A stretch of 6,251 nucleotides of DNA from Balneolaceae bacterium (lineage in GTDB: Bacteria > Bacteroidota > Rhodothermia > Balneolales > Balneolaceae). This document shows positions 1-5,838 of the stretch, piece after piece (position 1 is the first letter of the stretch; every line of letters starts with the position of its first letter). Made by a program: the position numbers and the translations under genes. Where the stretch lies: assembly GCA_007117235.1 (NCBI GenBank), contig SKGY01000110.1:1-6251 (forward strand), given 5' to 3'. The notes below the pieces were generated by a model, which was given only the letters and a program-made list of their open reading frames with translations, searched no databases and was not told the origin of the DNA.

Positions 1-1262
1 TAGTTGAAACTCATAACCCCGGTATAGCTCAATACAACAACGAGCAATATGGATGTAATAGGGAGGAGGAGATAAAAAGTAGTGAATGATATTCCCGCAA
101 TGAATGGAGAAAATAAAATTAGAAATGCTGCAAGGGCAGTACTTTTTTTGATTTCAACATATCCAAAGAAAAAAGAGATGGAAAATGCCAGGAGAATTAA
201 GGCAAGTGCTGAAACTGTGAAAGATGGTTTAGTTAAAAAAGAGCGGTCAAAAATATTCTGAAGTGCAGTAGCATGGATTTCCATGCCGGGGAAATCTGCC
301 AAGGCACTAACAGGTGTGTTTTTAATATCTGCCAAACCGGCTGCATTTGCACCCACGAAAATGATTTTATCATTGTAGACGGCGGGATCAATTGCAGGCT
401 CGTAATTTTCCCGAAATTGCAAGTTTATAGCGTCTCGTAAAACTCGTTGAAATGAATAGTAAGTAAACGCTCCGCCGGGCGTTCCTCCCCGTCCGTACCA
501 GTTTATCAGATAAGAACCGTCGGGCTGAAGAGGTATATTTATATCATCAATTGTGAGGGTATTATTTGTGCATGTAATAGTTGCATCATGATTTAGCGAG
601 TGAAGATATGCCGCCATAGATAATGATGGAAGAAATCCATAATTATTAAGATTACTGATGAAGCTGAGATTTCTAATTAGTCCGTCACTGTCCGTTTCAA
701 CATGTGTGTTACCCAGTCCGGCGGTAGTCCGCAAAAAATTCGTAATTGGTAAGGTGGTAATAATCTGTGGACTAAACTGAGAGCACCCTGAAACATTTAA
801 TGGCGGAGTCATTTCATCAGGAATCGGTATATCCGGCATATCGTCAGTCAATCGGCTTGTTTTAAACCCTAAAACTGTATTTTTATTGGTATACATGGTT
901 TCCATGTAAAATTGATCGCTTGCTGCTCCATTCAAAGCAATCCGATCAAAATCCGGAGTATCAAACAACATATCCATCACAATAACCTTTGCGCCTTGAT
1001 CTGAAAGATATTGTGTTAGCATCGCATAGAACTCTCTTGGCCACGGCCAGTATGTTCGCTGTTCAGAAAAATATGCAAGGCTGGTTTCATCTATGCCGAT
1101 CATCAAAATTCGATCATTCTCAATCTCTACAGGATTATTTCTGAACATATAGTCAGTAAAAATTCTGTCGCCCTGATTGGTAATGTTCAGATACTGAAGC
1201 GTAAGAGCTAATAGAACAATAACACCGGCTAAAGCAGATATGGACAAACTTTTCTTAGACAT
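1..1262 (-). CDS. CHASE2-domain transmembrane sensor, partial (output domain beyond the left edge)
   Basis: The frame is open from the ATG at 1262-1260 to the window edge, giving 420 residues without a stop. I translated it by hand. Residues 8-25 form a first membrane helix. Residues about 30-335 match the extracellular CHASE2 sensor domain: DRILMIGIDETSL (51-62), WPWPR (72-76), AKVIVMDMLFDTP (91-103), GLGNTHVETDSDGLIR (182-197), and KIIFVGANAAGLADIKNTP (299-317) with PGMEIHA after it. Three more membrane helices follow at about 347-367, 374-391 and 393-414, the usual CHASE2-3TM layout. The cytoplasmic output module lies off-window. In this family it is often a class III adenylate/guanylate cyclase, but kinases also occur, so the enzyme activity is inferred, not seen. 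The ATG lies nine bases after the stop of the upstream gene, with AAAGG three bases before it, so the genes are probably co-transcribed. The ligand is unknown. Confidence 0.93.
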   Translation of the reverse strand, partial: MSKKSLSISALAGVIVLLALTLQYLNITNQGDRIFTDYMFRNNPVEIENDRILMIGIDETSLAYFSEQRTYWPWPREFYAMLTQYLSDQGAKVIVMDMLFDTPDFDRIALNGAASDQFYMETMYTNKNTVLGFKTSRLTDDMPDIPIPDEMTPPLNVSGCSQFSPQIITTLPITNFLRTTAGLGNTHVETDSDGLIRNLSFISNLNNYGFLPSLSMAAYLHSLNHDATITCTNNTLTIDDINIPLQPDGSYLINWYGRGGTPGGAFTYYSFQRVLRDAINLQFRENYEPAIDPAVYNDKIIFVGANAAGLADIKNTPVSALADFPGMEIHATALQNIFDRSFLTKPSFTVSALALILLAFSISFFFGYVEIKKSTALAAFLILFSPFIAGISFTTFYLLLPITSILLVVVLSYTGVMSFN

Positions 1263-1271
1263 AACCTTTGT

Positions 1272-2057
1272 TTAGTTTCTCCAATTTATGATGTCATCGT
1301 CATGCACAGCAATAAGCACATGAGCATTTGACCCTTCTTGCTCTCGACGCACCACATGAATATTGGTCAGAACACTGCGTGATGTGTGATAATTAATGTT
1401 GCTCAAGTCTTCATTATATAGTCTTTCTTGTGCTTGCACCACGGTTTGTCGATGAAACGATAGGTTTTGCAGTGCGTTCTGCTTTGCAAGTATAAATGAT
1501 CGTTCAGGGTTAAATCGCGACCACTGTGCTGTGCCGGCTGAGAACCAGACTCCATTAAAATTGACAGGAGAGAACAGGTCATCTTTCCAGTTTCTTGATG
1601 TTCGGCTTTCGTCAAATGTTACAGGTAAAGGGCTGTCTTGTAACTTGTATCCTACTATATAAACAGCCCATTGACCAACTTGAATTGAATCTCTTGGTAT
1701 TATATTCTCCTCATTTATCTCATCATTAATGGCAAATTCAGAACGTATTCTTGGGTCAAGGCGATGGGTGCTATACACTTCTAACAGCACACTTGTCATC
1801 AAATTGGATTTTAAATCATTTATAGCTTTTTCACGAGCATCTCTATACGCTCTTTCTGGATCAATCCTTGAATATTGAGTTATACCGAATCCATGGAGAT
1901 AATTAACAGCAGGGTAAATCTCTACAGATTGGTTGCCCTCAATTAACCCTTCAGAATCACTTTTCTCTAAATAAATAATGCTCTGGGCCGGAATTAAGCC
2001 ACAGAGCATTATGATAAAGATGATCAGGTTTGAAGCTATGATATTAGTCCAAGCCAA
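1272..2057 (-). CDS. Secreted protein with two tandem LPP20-like units
   Basis: This is a 261-residue protein with a hydrophobic export signal (about residues 5-24) and a likely signal peptidase I site after PAQS (23-26). There is no lipobox cysteine at a sensible place. The mature part holds two similar segments 117 residues apart: residues 53-82 and 170-199 share the pattern G..Q.SR..PER....A...A...L. This resembles the conserved helix-rich core of LPP20/FlgP-type lipoproteins, where alanine-spaced helices follow a short strand. Function is unknown; a periplasmic or outer-membrane partner of the CHASE2 receptor encoded next is possible. The frame has no ATG before residue 17, which would destroy the signal peptide. 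The likely start is therefore TTG at 2057, inside the last 14 bases of the preceding gene, implying translational coupling. The n-region lacks the usual Lys/Arg, which is odd. Confidence 0.85.
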   Translation of the reverse strand: MAWTNIIASNLIIFIIMLCGLIPAQSIIYLEKSDSEGLIEGNQSVEIYPAVNYLHGFGITQYSRIDPERAYRDAREKAINDLKSNLMTSVLLEVYSTHRLDPRIRSEFAINDEINEENIIPRDSIQVGQWAVYIVGYKLQDSPLPVTFDESRTSRNWKDDLFSPVNFNGVWFSAGTAQWSRFNPERSFILAKQNALQNLSFHRQTVVQAQERLYNEDLSNINYHTSRSVLTNIHVVRREQEGSNAHVLIAVHDDDIINWRN

Positions 2058-2616
2058 GACGCTCTAAGTTATTTTGCAGCTCATCAAACGCTTGCGACTC
2101 TTTAAAGCGAATGTAAAGCTCCTCATCTCTCGACAACGCATTGTCTAACTGAGATCTGGCGTCGCCAACCGGCATTCTCATTAACACGTGAGCAGTAAAT
2201 CCGCCCTGAGGTGTGGTGAAGAAGCGGAGTTCATCAATTGATGCGCCGACTAATTCTTGCGAGGTGATGATTTGAGAAGCATTCGTAAATGCAGCGCTGT
2301 ACATGTCATTTTGTCCATCGCTCACTTCTTCTTCAAATAGTTTTTGAAGAGCTTCTACCTTCTCGCCAAGTTTACCCGAAAGTGCCTGCTTAGCGGCATT
2401 TTCAGCTCTGGATCTTGCAACGTTTTGTCTTGATCCTGTTGCTGTTGCTGTTGAGTATAAATACTCAGATGTATCCATTGGTGGAGAGAGAATCCACGAT
2501 GGAGTTTGATCAAGCTGTGTTTGTGCTGCACTTTGCTCCGGTGATGATGACGAGCAAGCTGCCGCGGCAAACATCACTGCAATTGCAATAGCTGATATGT
2601 ATAGTTTAGTTTTCAT
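2044..2616 (-). CDS. LPP20-family-like lipoprotein
   Basis: This is a 190-residue protein starting MKTK, with a hydrophobic stretch to residue 20 and a lipobox-type AAAC ending at Cys21, followed by a Ser-rich linker. It is therefore probably a lipid-anchored protein of the periplasm or outer membrane. The core begins at PSWILSPP (39-46), continues with the strand YLYSTATATG (52-61) and then an alanine-rich helix with Arg/Ala spacing (66-85). That is the signature order of the LPP20 family (Trp-x-x-x-P, short strand ending in A/G, then a helix of A...A...A). The C-terminal half has strands (TAHVLMRMPVG, 141-151) and a charged helix. The family is known for surface or flagellum-associated lipoproteins and proteins of unknown role, so no specific function is assigned. 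It is the first gene of a three-gene operon with the tandem LPP20-like protein and the CHASE2 receptor. No clear Shine-Dalgarno sequence is present. Confidence 0.87.
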   Translation of the reverse strand: MKTKLYISAIAIAVMFAAAACSSSSPEQSAAQTQLDQTPSWILSPPMDTSEYLYSTATATGSRQNVARSRAENAAKQALSGKLGEKVEALQKLFEEEVSDGQNDMYSAAFTNASQIITSQELVGASIDELRFFTTPQGGFTAHVLMRMPVGDARSQLDNALSRDEELYIRFKESQAFDELQNNLERLGLD

Positions 2617-2692
2617 ATTGGTGTAGTTTATGTATTGATTTAATTATTACTAATCTATATATGTGTTAGAAATAGATTTTGACCCGAAATAT

Positions 2693-2708
2693 TAAGTGAA
2701 TTCACTTA
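2693..2708. promoter_or_regulatory. Perfect 16-bp palindrome, candidate operator
   Basis: TAAGTGAATTCACTTA reads identically on both strands (8-bp arms, no spacer). It lies 77 bases upstream of the lipoprotein start and 191 bases upstream of the cyclic-nucleotide-binding gene. A perfect even palindrome between divergent operons fits a binding site for a homodimeric regulator. It contains GTGA and TCAC, like half-sites of Crp-type regulators, but they are only two bases apart rather than the usual six, so a Crp site is not claimed. The binding protein is unknown. Confidence 0.45.
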
Positions 2709-2870
2709 CGCTAATTGTAGTTAACTTCTTCTTTTTAGACAATAGCTTTTTTTTTGAGTAAAGAAACTAATGAATCATGTAGTTTTTCAGTAGTTATTAT
2801 ATACCCTCTTCATTATCAAATTAAAAACACCCTGTGATTTTTATGAAAATTGTATTAATTACCTACGCAC

Positions 2871-2891
2871 TAATTCATTAATGCTGAATTA
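2871..2891. repeat. Inverted repeat just before the start codon of the cyclic-nucleotide-binding gene
   Basis: The arms TAATTCA (2871-2877) and TGAATTA (2885-2891) are perfect reverse complements separated by seven bases. The right arm ends seven bases before the ATG at 2899. It could be an operator or a weak leader hairpin affecting translation. It shares the AATTCA/TGAATT core with the palindrome at 2693-2708. In A/T-rich DNA a 7-bp repeat can arise by chance, hence low confidence in function. Confidence 0.3.
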
Positions 2892-2898
2892 ACACAAA

Positions 2899-3444
2899 AT
2901 GACGAAACAATCAAAAAAAGAAAGCCAGGATCCTTTTTGGGGTAATGTGTTTAAATCCGGGAAAAGCGATGATTCAGGCATTGACTCAAAGCTACTCGGT
3001 AAAATTCCGATTTTTAAAAATCTTACCGGAAGAGAATTAAAGGCCGTTTCTGAAATTCTTTATGACAGAAAGTATGAGGCGGGAGAGTCAATCTTTTTGA
3101 TGAATCAGCCTGGTGCAGCTATGTTTATAATAAGGTCAGGTAGAGTTCAGATCTGTATTGAAGGTGAAAATGAAAAGAGAGCTGTACTGGCTGAGCTGGA
3201 AGAGGGTAACTTTTTTGGAGAAATAGCACTACTTGAAAATTCGCCGCGATCAGCAAGTGCCTATGCGCTAACAAATACAGAGTTATTAGCTGTTTTTCGG
3301 TCTGATCTTGATAAGCTCATTTCTAAAGAACCGTACATCGCGGCTAAAATAATGAAACAACTTGCTGTTGTGATAGGTGTTCGGTTGAAAGAGACAAACA
3401 AAATGCTCAATCAGCAATCGCAGAAGGATGGAAAAAAGATCTGA
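2899..3444 (+). CDS. Stand-alone cyclic-nucleotide-binding domain protein
   Basis: This is a 181-residue cytoplasmic protein without signal peptide or membrane segments. After a charged N-terminus (1-30), a single cyclic-nucleotide-binding (CAP_ED) domain spans about 33-150: IPIFKNLTGREL (36-47) begins it, the beta-roll follows (AGESIF, 61-66; MFIIRSGRVQI, 75-85), and the phosphate-binding cassette is complete at FFGEIALLENSPRSAS (105-120). Glu108 and Arg117 are the residues that in this family contact the ribose 2'-OH and the cyclic phosphate. Ser118 follows the arginine, compatible with cAMP and not excluding cGMP. The C-terminal helix (about 144-170) ends in a polar tail. No helix-turn-helix follows, so unlike Crp/Fnr regulators it probably acts by protein contact, plausibly on the AI-2E transporter whose gene overlaps its end by 17 bases. 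The ATG has no Shine-Dalgarno sequence. Confidence 0.94.
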   Translation: MTKQSKKESQDPFWGNVFKSGKSDDSGIDSKLLGKIPIFKNLTGRELKAVSEILYDRKYEAGESIFLMNQPGAAMFIIRSGRVQICIEGENEKRAVLAELEEGNFFGEIALLENSPRSASAYALTNTELLAVFRSDLDKLISKEPYIAAKIMKQLAVVIGVRLKETNKMLNQQSQKDGKKI

Positions 3445-4756
3445 TATGGACGTAGTATCAGGAAGCGGTTTATCGGATCAGGAGAGCCGAAGAAAGCGAA
3501 CGGTTCGCTCCAGAATAATCTATACGATTACGATTGCAGGAGCTTTAATCATTATCATAAACCTGCTGATATTTCTGCGGCCGCTATTATTGCCGGTTGT
3601 TTTAGGTATTCTTGCAGCTTATCTGTGTCAGCCACTACTCAATCTTTTATATCGAAATGGACTGCCACGTGGTGTTTCGGTAATGATACTACTGGGTGGA
3701 TTTTTGCTCACAATCTTCATGCTCGCACGCTATGTGGTGGATCTGATTCCGGATGAGATGGAACAACTACAATATAAGGTTTCCGTTCAGGAGAATATCA
3801 ACGATAGATACCAGTATTATATGGGCCTGAGTGAGGATGAAGATGGTAACATTATCTACTCAATTTTCGGACCTGAACTTGATCCTTTAATGGACTCTGC
3901 TAATCAATGGCTCCAATTATCACCGGTAGAATCTGAGTTTATGGCTCAATTTCTTAATGAAAGTAGACCACAGGATTATGAACGGTTACGTGAAGCATAT
4001 GCAAATCAGCAAACCCGAACCCTGTATACCGAACCCGATGTATTGGTTTCAGACAGAGCTTTAGAAATCAGCAGAGATGATCAACTGGCAGAAACGGAGG
4101 GGGAGAGTTCACTGATTTTAAGCACGTTGAATGTGCTATCAATTTGGCTGGTTATGCCTGTTATGTTCCTTTTCTTCCTGATGGACAATGGACAGATCCG
4201 AAAGGGCTTTATTGCGCTGGTACCCAATAACTATTTCGAGATGTCACTGACTGTACTGAATAATGTAGACCGGGCAATAGGTAACTATTTGAGGGGTACC
4301 CTCATTGAAACATTACTTATGACGCTTACCGTCTGGATTCTTTTAGTGTTGATTGGGTTTGATATCAGAATTGCATTCTTCCTGGCTCTGCTATCGGGTA
4401 TCGCAAACATCATCCCAATATTTGGAATGTTTATCGGTATTGGGGTCTGTGTGATATACGCTCTGATAGCAGAAGATGTGAGCTCCATACTTCCTTTTGT
4501 GAATTTAGAAAACCTGGTAATCTGGACAGTCATTGCTCACATCATTGCTCAAGCTGTTGATAATGCCGTTTTCAAGCCATTTATCTTAGGCAGGGCTGTT
4601 GCACTGCATCCAATCACTGTGTTTTTGGGAGCTATCGCAGGCTCAATGTTATTTGGATTTATAGGGCTGCTTTTTGCAATACCTGCAATTGTGGTATTTA
4701 AGGAGATCTTTACCACGTTCTTCAAAGAGATGAAAGCCTATTTCCTGATCTACTAA
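3428..4756 (+). CDS. AI-2E family transporter (UPF0118-type membrane protein)
   Basis: This is a 442-residue inner-membrane protein of the AI-2E transporter family (PF01594), whose members export small molecules such as autoinducer-2 or act as ion antiporters; the substrate here is unknown. Helices are visible at about 29-48, 52-74, 82-104, 230-252, 291-310, 314-348, 363-380 and 396-425. Family motifs include NVDRAIGNYLRGTLIE (279-294), IANIIPIFGMFIG (325-337), and FKPFILGRAVALHP (382-395) followed by LFGFIGLLFAIP (408-419). Typical members are about 340-370 residues; this one is longer because of a charged N-terminus and a large acidic loop (about 105-228) between helices 3 and 4. The first ATG overlaps the preceding gene by 17 bases and has AGAAGG directly before it, too close for an ideal ribosome site. 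An alternative ATG at 3446, one base after that gene's stop, would remove six residues. Confidence 0.93.
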   Translation: MEKRSDMDVVSGSGLSDQESRRKRTVRSRIIYTITIAGALIIIINLLIFLRPLLLPVVLGILAAYLCQPLLNLLYRNGLPRGVSVMILLGGFLLTIFMLARYVVDLIPDEMEQLQYKVSVQENINDRYQYYMGLSEDEDGNIIYSIFGPELDPLMDSANQWLQLSPVESEFMAQFLNESRPQDYERLREAYANQQTRTLYTEPDVLVSDRALEISRDDQLAETEGESSLILSTLNVLSIWLVMPVMFLFFLMDNGQIRKGFIALVPNNYFEMSLTVLNNVDRAIGNYLRGTLIETLLMTLTVWILLVLIGFDIRIAFFLALLSGIANIIPIFGMFIGIGVCVIYALIAEDVSSILPFVNLENLVIWTVIAHIIAQAVDNAVFKPFILGRAVALHPITVFLGAIAGSMLFGFIGLLFAIPAIVVFKEIFTTFFKEMKAYFLIY

Positions 4757-4802
4757 AAATGGAAGAGTTCTATATTGATTTAGAATTCTCTTCCATTTTT
4801 TT
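4755..4802. terminator. Bidirectional intrinsic terminator between convergent genes
   Basis: The left arm 4755-4772 pairs with the right arm 4781-4800 around an eight-base loop. The stem is perfect except for a two-base AA bulge in the right arm (18 paired bases). Plus-strand transcripts end in a run of seven T (4796-4802); minus-strand transcripts read a run of five T from 4759-4755. It sits directly at the stop of the AI-2E gene, and its right arm also encodes the last residues of the convergent membrane protein gene. Confidence 0.85.
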
Positions 4803-5207
4803 GTGATACTCTTTCAATGCCTGAATGTACTCATATCTTGCTTTTATGCCGGCCTTGTTACCGTAAACTGTGCCAATTGCGCACCCGCCTGCAAGAACTG
4901 CCCATAAAAGAATTTCAGTTGAACCGATATTTTCAGCGGCGGTTAAAACCCAGATAAATGGAGGCAGATAAATAAATGCGCTGAGTAATATGTGAAGATT
5001 TGTAGGCGCAGGTACTTTTCGAATATATCTTTTCACAGCTGCATAACATAAGTTGAAATATAAAAACCCGAACCCGAAGAGTATAAGTGTACCCACCCAT
5101 CCGGGCTCATGCACCCAATCAAGAAAGCCGTGAGTAAAGAGTATCATTGCCAAAGAAATCATGACTGCCCACGTAGTGTAGGCAAAAAAACGAGCGCCGT
5201 CTTGCAT
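4770..5207 (-). CDS. Small four-helix membrane protein of unknown function
   Basis: This is a 145-residue protein I do not recognise. Four hydrophobic segments are visible at about 8-28, 37-58, 71-90 and 98-115, separated by short loops; the second loop is basic (KRYIRK, 59-64), suggesting a cytoplasmic side by the positive-inside rule. The fourth helix is glycine-rich (AGGCAIGTVYGNKAG, 106-120). A charged helical tail (about 121-145, KEYHKKMEE) ends the protein. No catalytic motif or lipobox is seen. It starts at ATG 5207 without a clear ribosome site and ends 13 bases from the convergent AI-2E stop, inside the shared terminator hairpin. The epimerase gene lies 93 bases upstream on the same strand, too far to assert an operon. 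That it is a real gene is supported by length, membrane pattern and a well-placed terminator. Confidence 0.8.
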   Translation of the reverse strand: MQDGARFFAYTTWAVMISLAMILFTHGFLDWVHEPGWVGTLILFGFGFLYFNLCYAAVKRYIRKVPAPTNLHILLSAFIYLPPFIWVLTAAENIGSTEILLWAVLAGGCAIGTVYGNKAGIKARYEYIQALKEYHKKMEENSKSI

Positions 5208-5232
5208 CAGTAATAATTGTATTAAAAGTAAT

Positions 5233-5247
5233 TTACCTGAAAGGTAA
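5233..5247. repeat. Short palindrome TTACCT-GAA-AGGTAA upstream of the membrane protein gene
   Basis: Perfect 6-bp arms with a three-base spacer lie 26 bases upstream of the ATG at 5207, and another TTACC sits at 5256-5260, so alternative pairings exist. It could be an operator for the membrane protein gene or a weak hairpin after the epimerase gene. It lacks a proper T-run on the minus strand, so it is not called a terminator. Confidence 0.3.
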
Positions 5248-5300
5248 GGGAGATTTTACCCAACAGTAAGAGGAATTATGGAATACTGAGATAGGGTTTG

Positions 5301-5699
5301 TTATTTAATTGTTTCACAAAGTTCAACAAGAACTCCAGAGGTATCTTTTGGATGAAGAAAAGCAACAAGCTTATTGTCAGCTCCTTGTTTTGGAGAATCA
5401 TTCAATAGTGTAAAGCCCTCATTTTTTAAACGTGTGATCTCATTTTCTATGTTATCTACTTCAAATGCGATGTGATGAATGCCCTCTCCACGCTTATCAA
5501 TAAATTTTTGGATGACAGAGTCAGCTGAGGTTGCTCCCAGAAGCTCTACTTTTGACTCACCTGTCTGAAAAAAAGCTGTGTCTACCTTTTCACTCTCTAC
5601 AACTTCCCGTTTAGAGCAAGTGATATTCAATATTTTTTCATAAACAGAAATCGATTTTTCCAGGTCTTTAACAGCTATTCCAATATGATCAATATGCAT
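5301..5699 (-). CDS. mce: Methylmalonyl-CoA epimerase
   Basis: This vicinal-oxygen-chelate enzyme interconverts (2R)- and (2S)-methylmalonyl-CoA, feeding methylmalonyl-CoA mutase in propionate, odd-chain and branched amino-acid metabolism. Counting from the ATG at 5699 it has 132 residues, the family's usual size. The first half begins HIDHIGIAVKDLE (2-14), and the first metal ligand is probably His5. KVELLGA (50-56) contributes Glu52, at the place of the Gln/Glu ligand. The second half carries GEGIHHIAFEVDNI (71-84) with the His75/His76 pair, and HPKDTSGVLVELCE (116-129), where Glu126 is the likely catalytic/ligand glutamate. All expected ligands are present. The frame stays open upstream to an ATG at 5750, but those 17 residues are not conserved in type and the family starts right at this ATG. 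No Shine-Dalgarno sequence is visible. The mutase genes are not in this window. Confidence 0.95.
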   Translation of the reverse strand: MHIDHIGIAVKDLEKSISVYEKILNITCSKREVVESEKVDTAFFQTGESKVELLGATSADSVIQKFIDKRGEGIHHIAFEVDNIENEITRLKNEGFTLLNDSPKQGADNKLVAFLHPKDTSGVLVELCETIK

Positions 5700-5838
5700 G
5701 TTCACGTGTTTTGTGTTTAATCGCTGATAAAATATGAAAAATGGGCTCAAAAAATGTGATAAGGTTTACGATTTCCATAGTTGCAAACCAGCAAGAGTTG
5801 TATTAGTTTACTAGCCAATTAGTATAAAATTATTTGAT
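5700..5838. promoter_or_regulatory. Divergent intergenic region with a possible promoter for the TPR gene
   Basis: This 139-base gap separates the divergent epimerase and TPR genes. On the plus strand TTGTAT (5798-5803) and TATAAA (5823-5828) are separated by 19 bases, a weak sigma-70-like match; it would put transcription start only a few bases before the ATG at 5839. An inverted repeat TACTA/TAGTA (5809-5813, 5820-5824, six-base spacer) overlaps the -10 candidate. No convincing promoter was found for the epimerase strand. Confidence 0.3.

Larger units (their letters stand above)
2617..2898. promoter_or_regulatory. Divergent intergenic control region
   Basis: This gene-free stretch separates the minus-strand LPP20/CHASE2 operon from the plus-strand cyclic-nucleotide-binding/AI-2E operon and should hold both promoters. 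It is strongly A/T-rich, with a T9 run at 2747-2755. I could not find a convincing -35/-10 pair or a Bacteroidota-type TAnnTTTG element at the right spacing on either strand, so no promoter is called. The recognisable structure is three inverted repeats: 2652-2678 (7-bp arms AATCTAT/ATAGATT, 13-base spacer), the perfect palindrome at 2693-2708, and 2871-2891, listed separately. No small ORF with credible coding features was seen here. Confidence 0.55.

Noticed and set aside
1403..1615. Minus-strand 70-residue frame
   Set aside because: It is an alternate-frame shadow inside the tandem LPP20-like gene, with no recognisable protein features.
2355..2570. Minus-strand 71-residue frame rich in Gln/His
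   Set aside because: It lies entirely within the lipoprotein gene in another frame, and its Gln run comes from the Ala/Ser/Thr-coding repeats of the real gene.
2693..2708. Calling the palindrome a Crp/cAMP-receptor site
   Set aside because: GTGA and TCAC are separated by two bases rather than the six of the TGTGA-N6-TCACA consensus, and the window's CNBD protein has no DNA-binding domain.
2741..2800. T9 run and TATTAT as promoter elements for the CNBD gene
   Set aside because: No -35 or -33 partner was found at acceptable spacing, so the match is no better than expected in A/T-rich DNA.
4285..4533. Minus-strand 82-residue frame
   Set aside because: It is antisense to the well-supported AI-2E transporter gene and shows no domain or start context of its own.
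5700..5750. N-terminal extension of the epimerase to an upstream ATG at 5750
   Set aside because: The family begins at the DHIGIAV segment just after the ATG at 5699; the extra 17 residues are hydrophobic/basic without family likeness, and would make the protein unusually long at that end.
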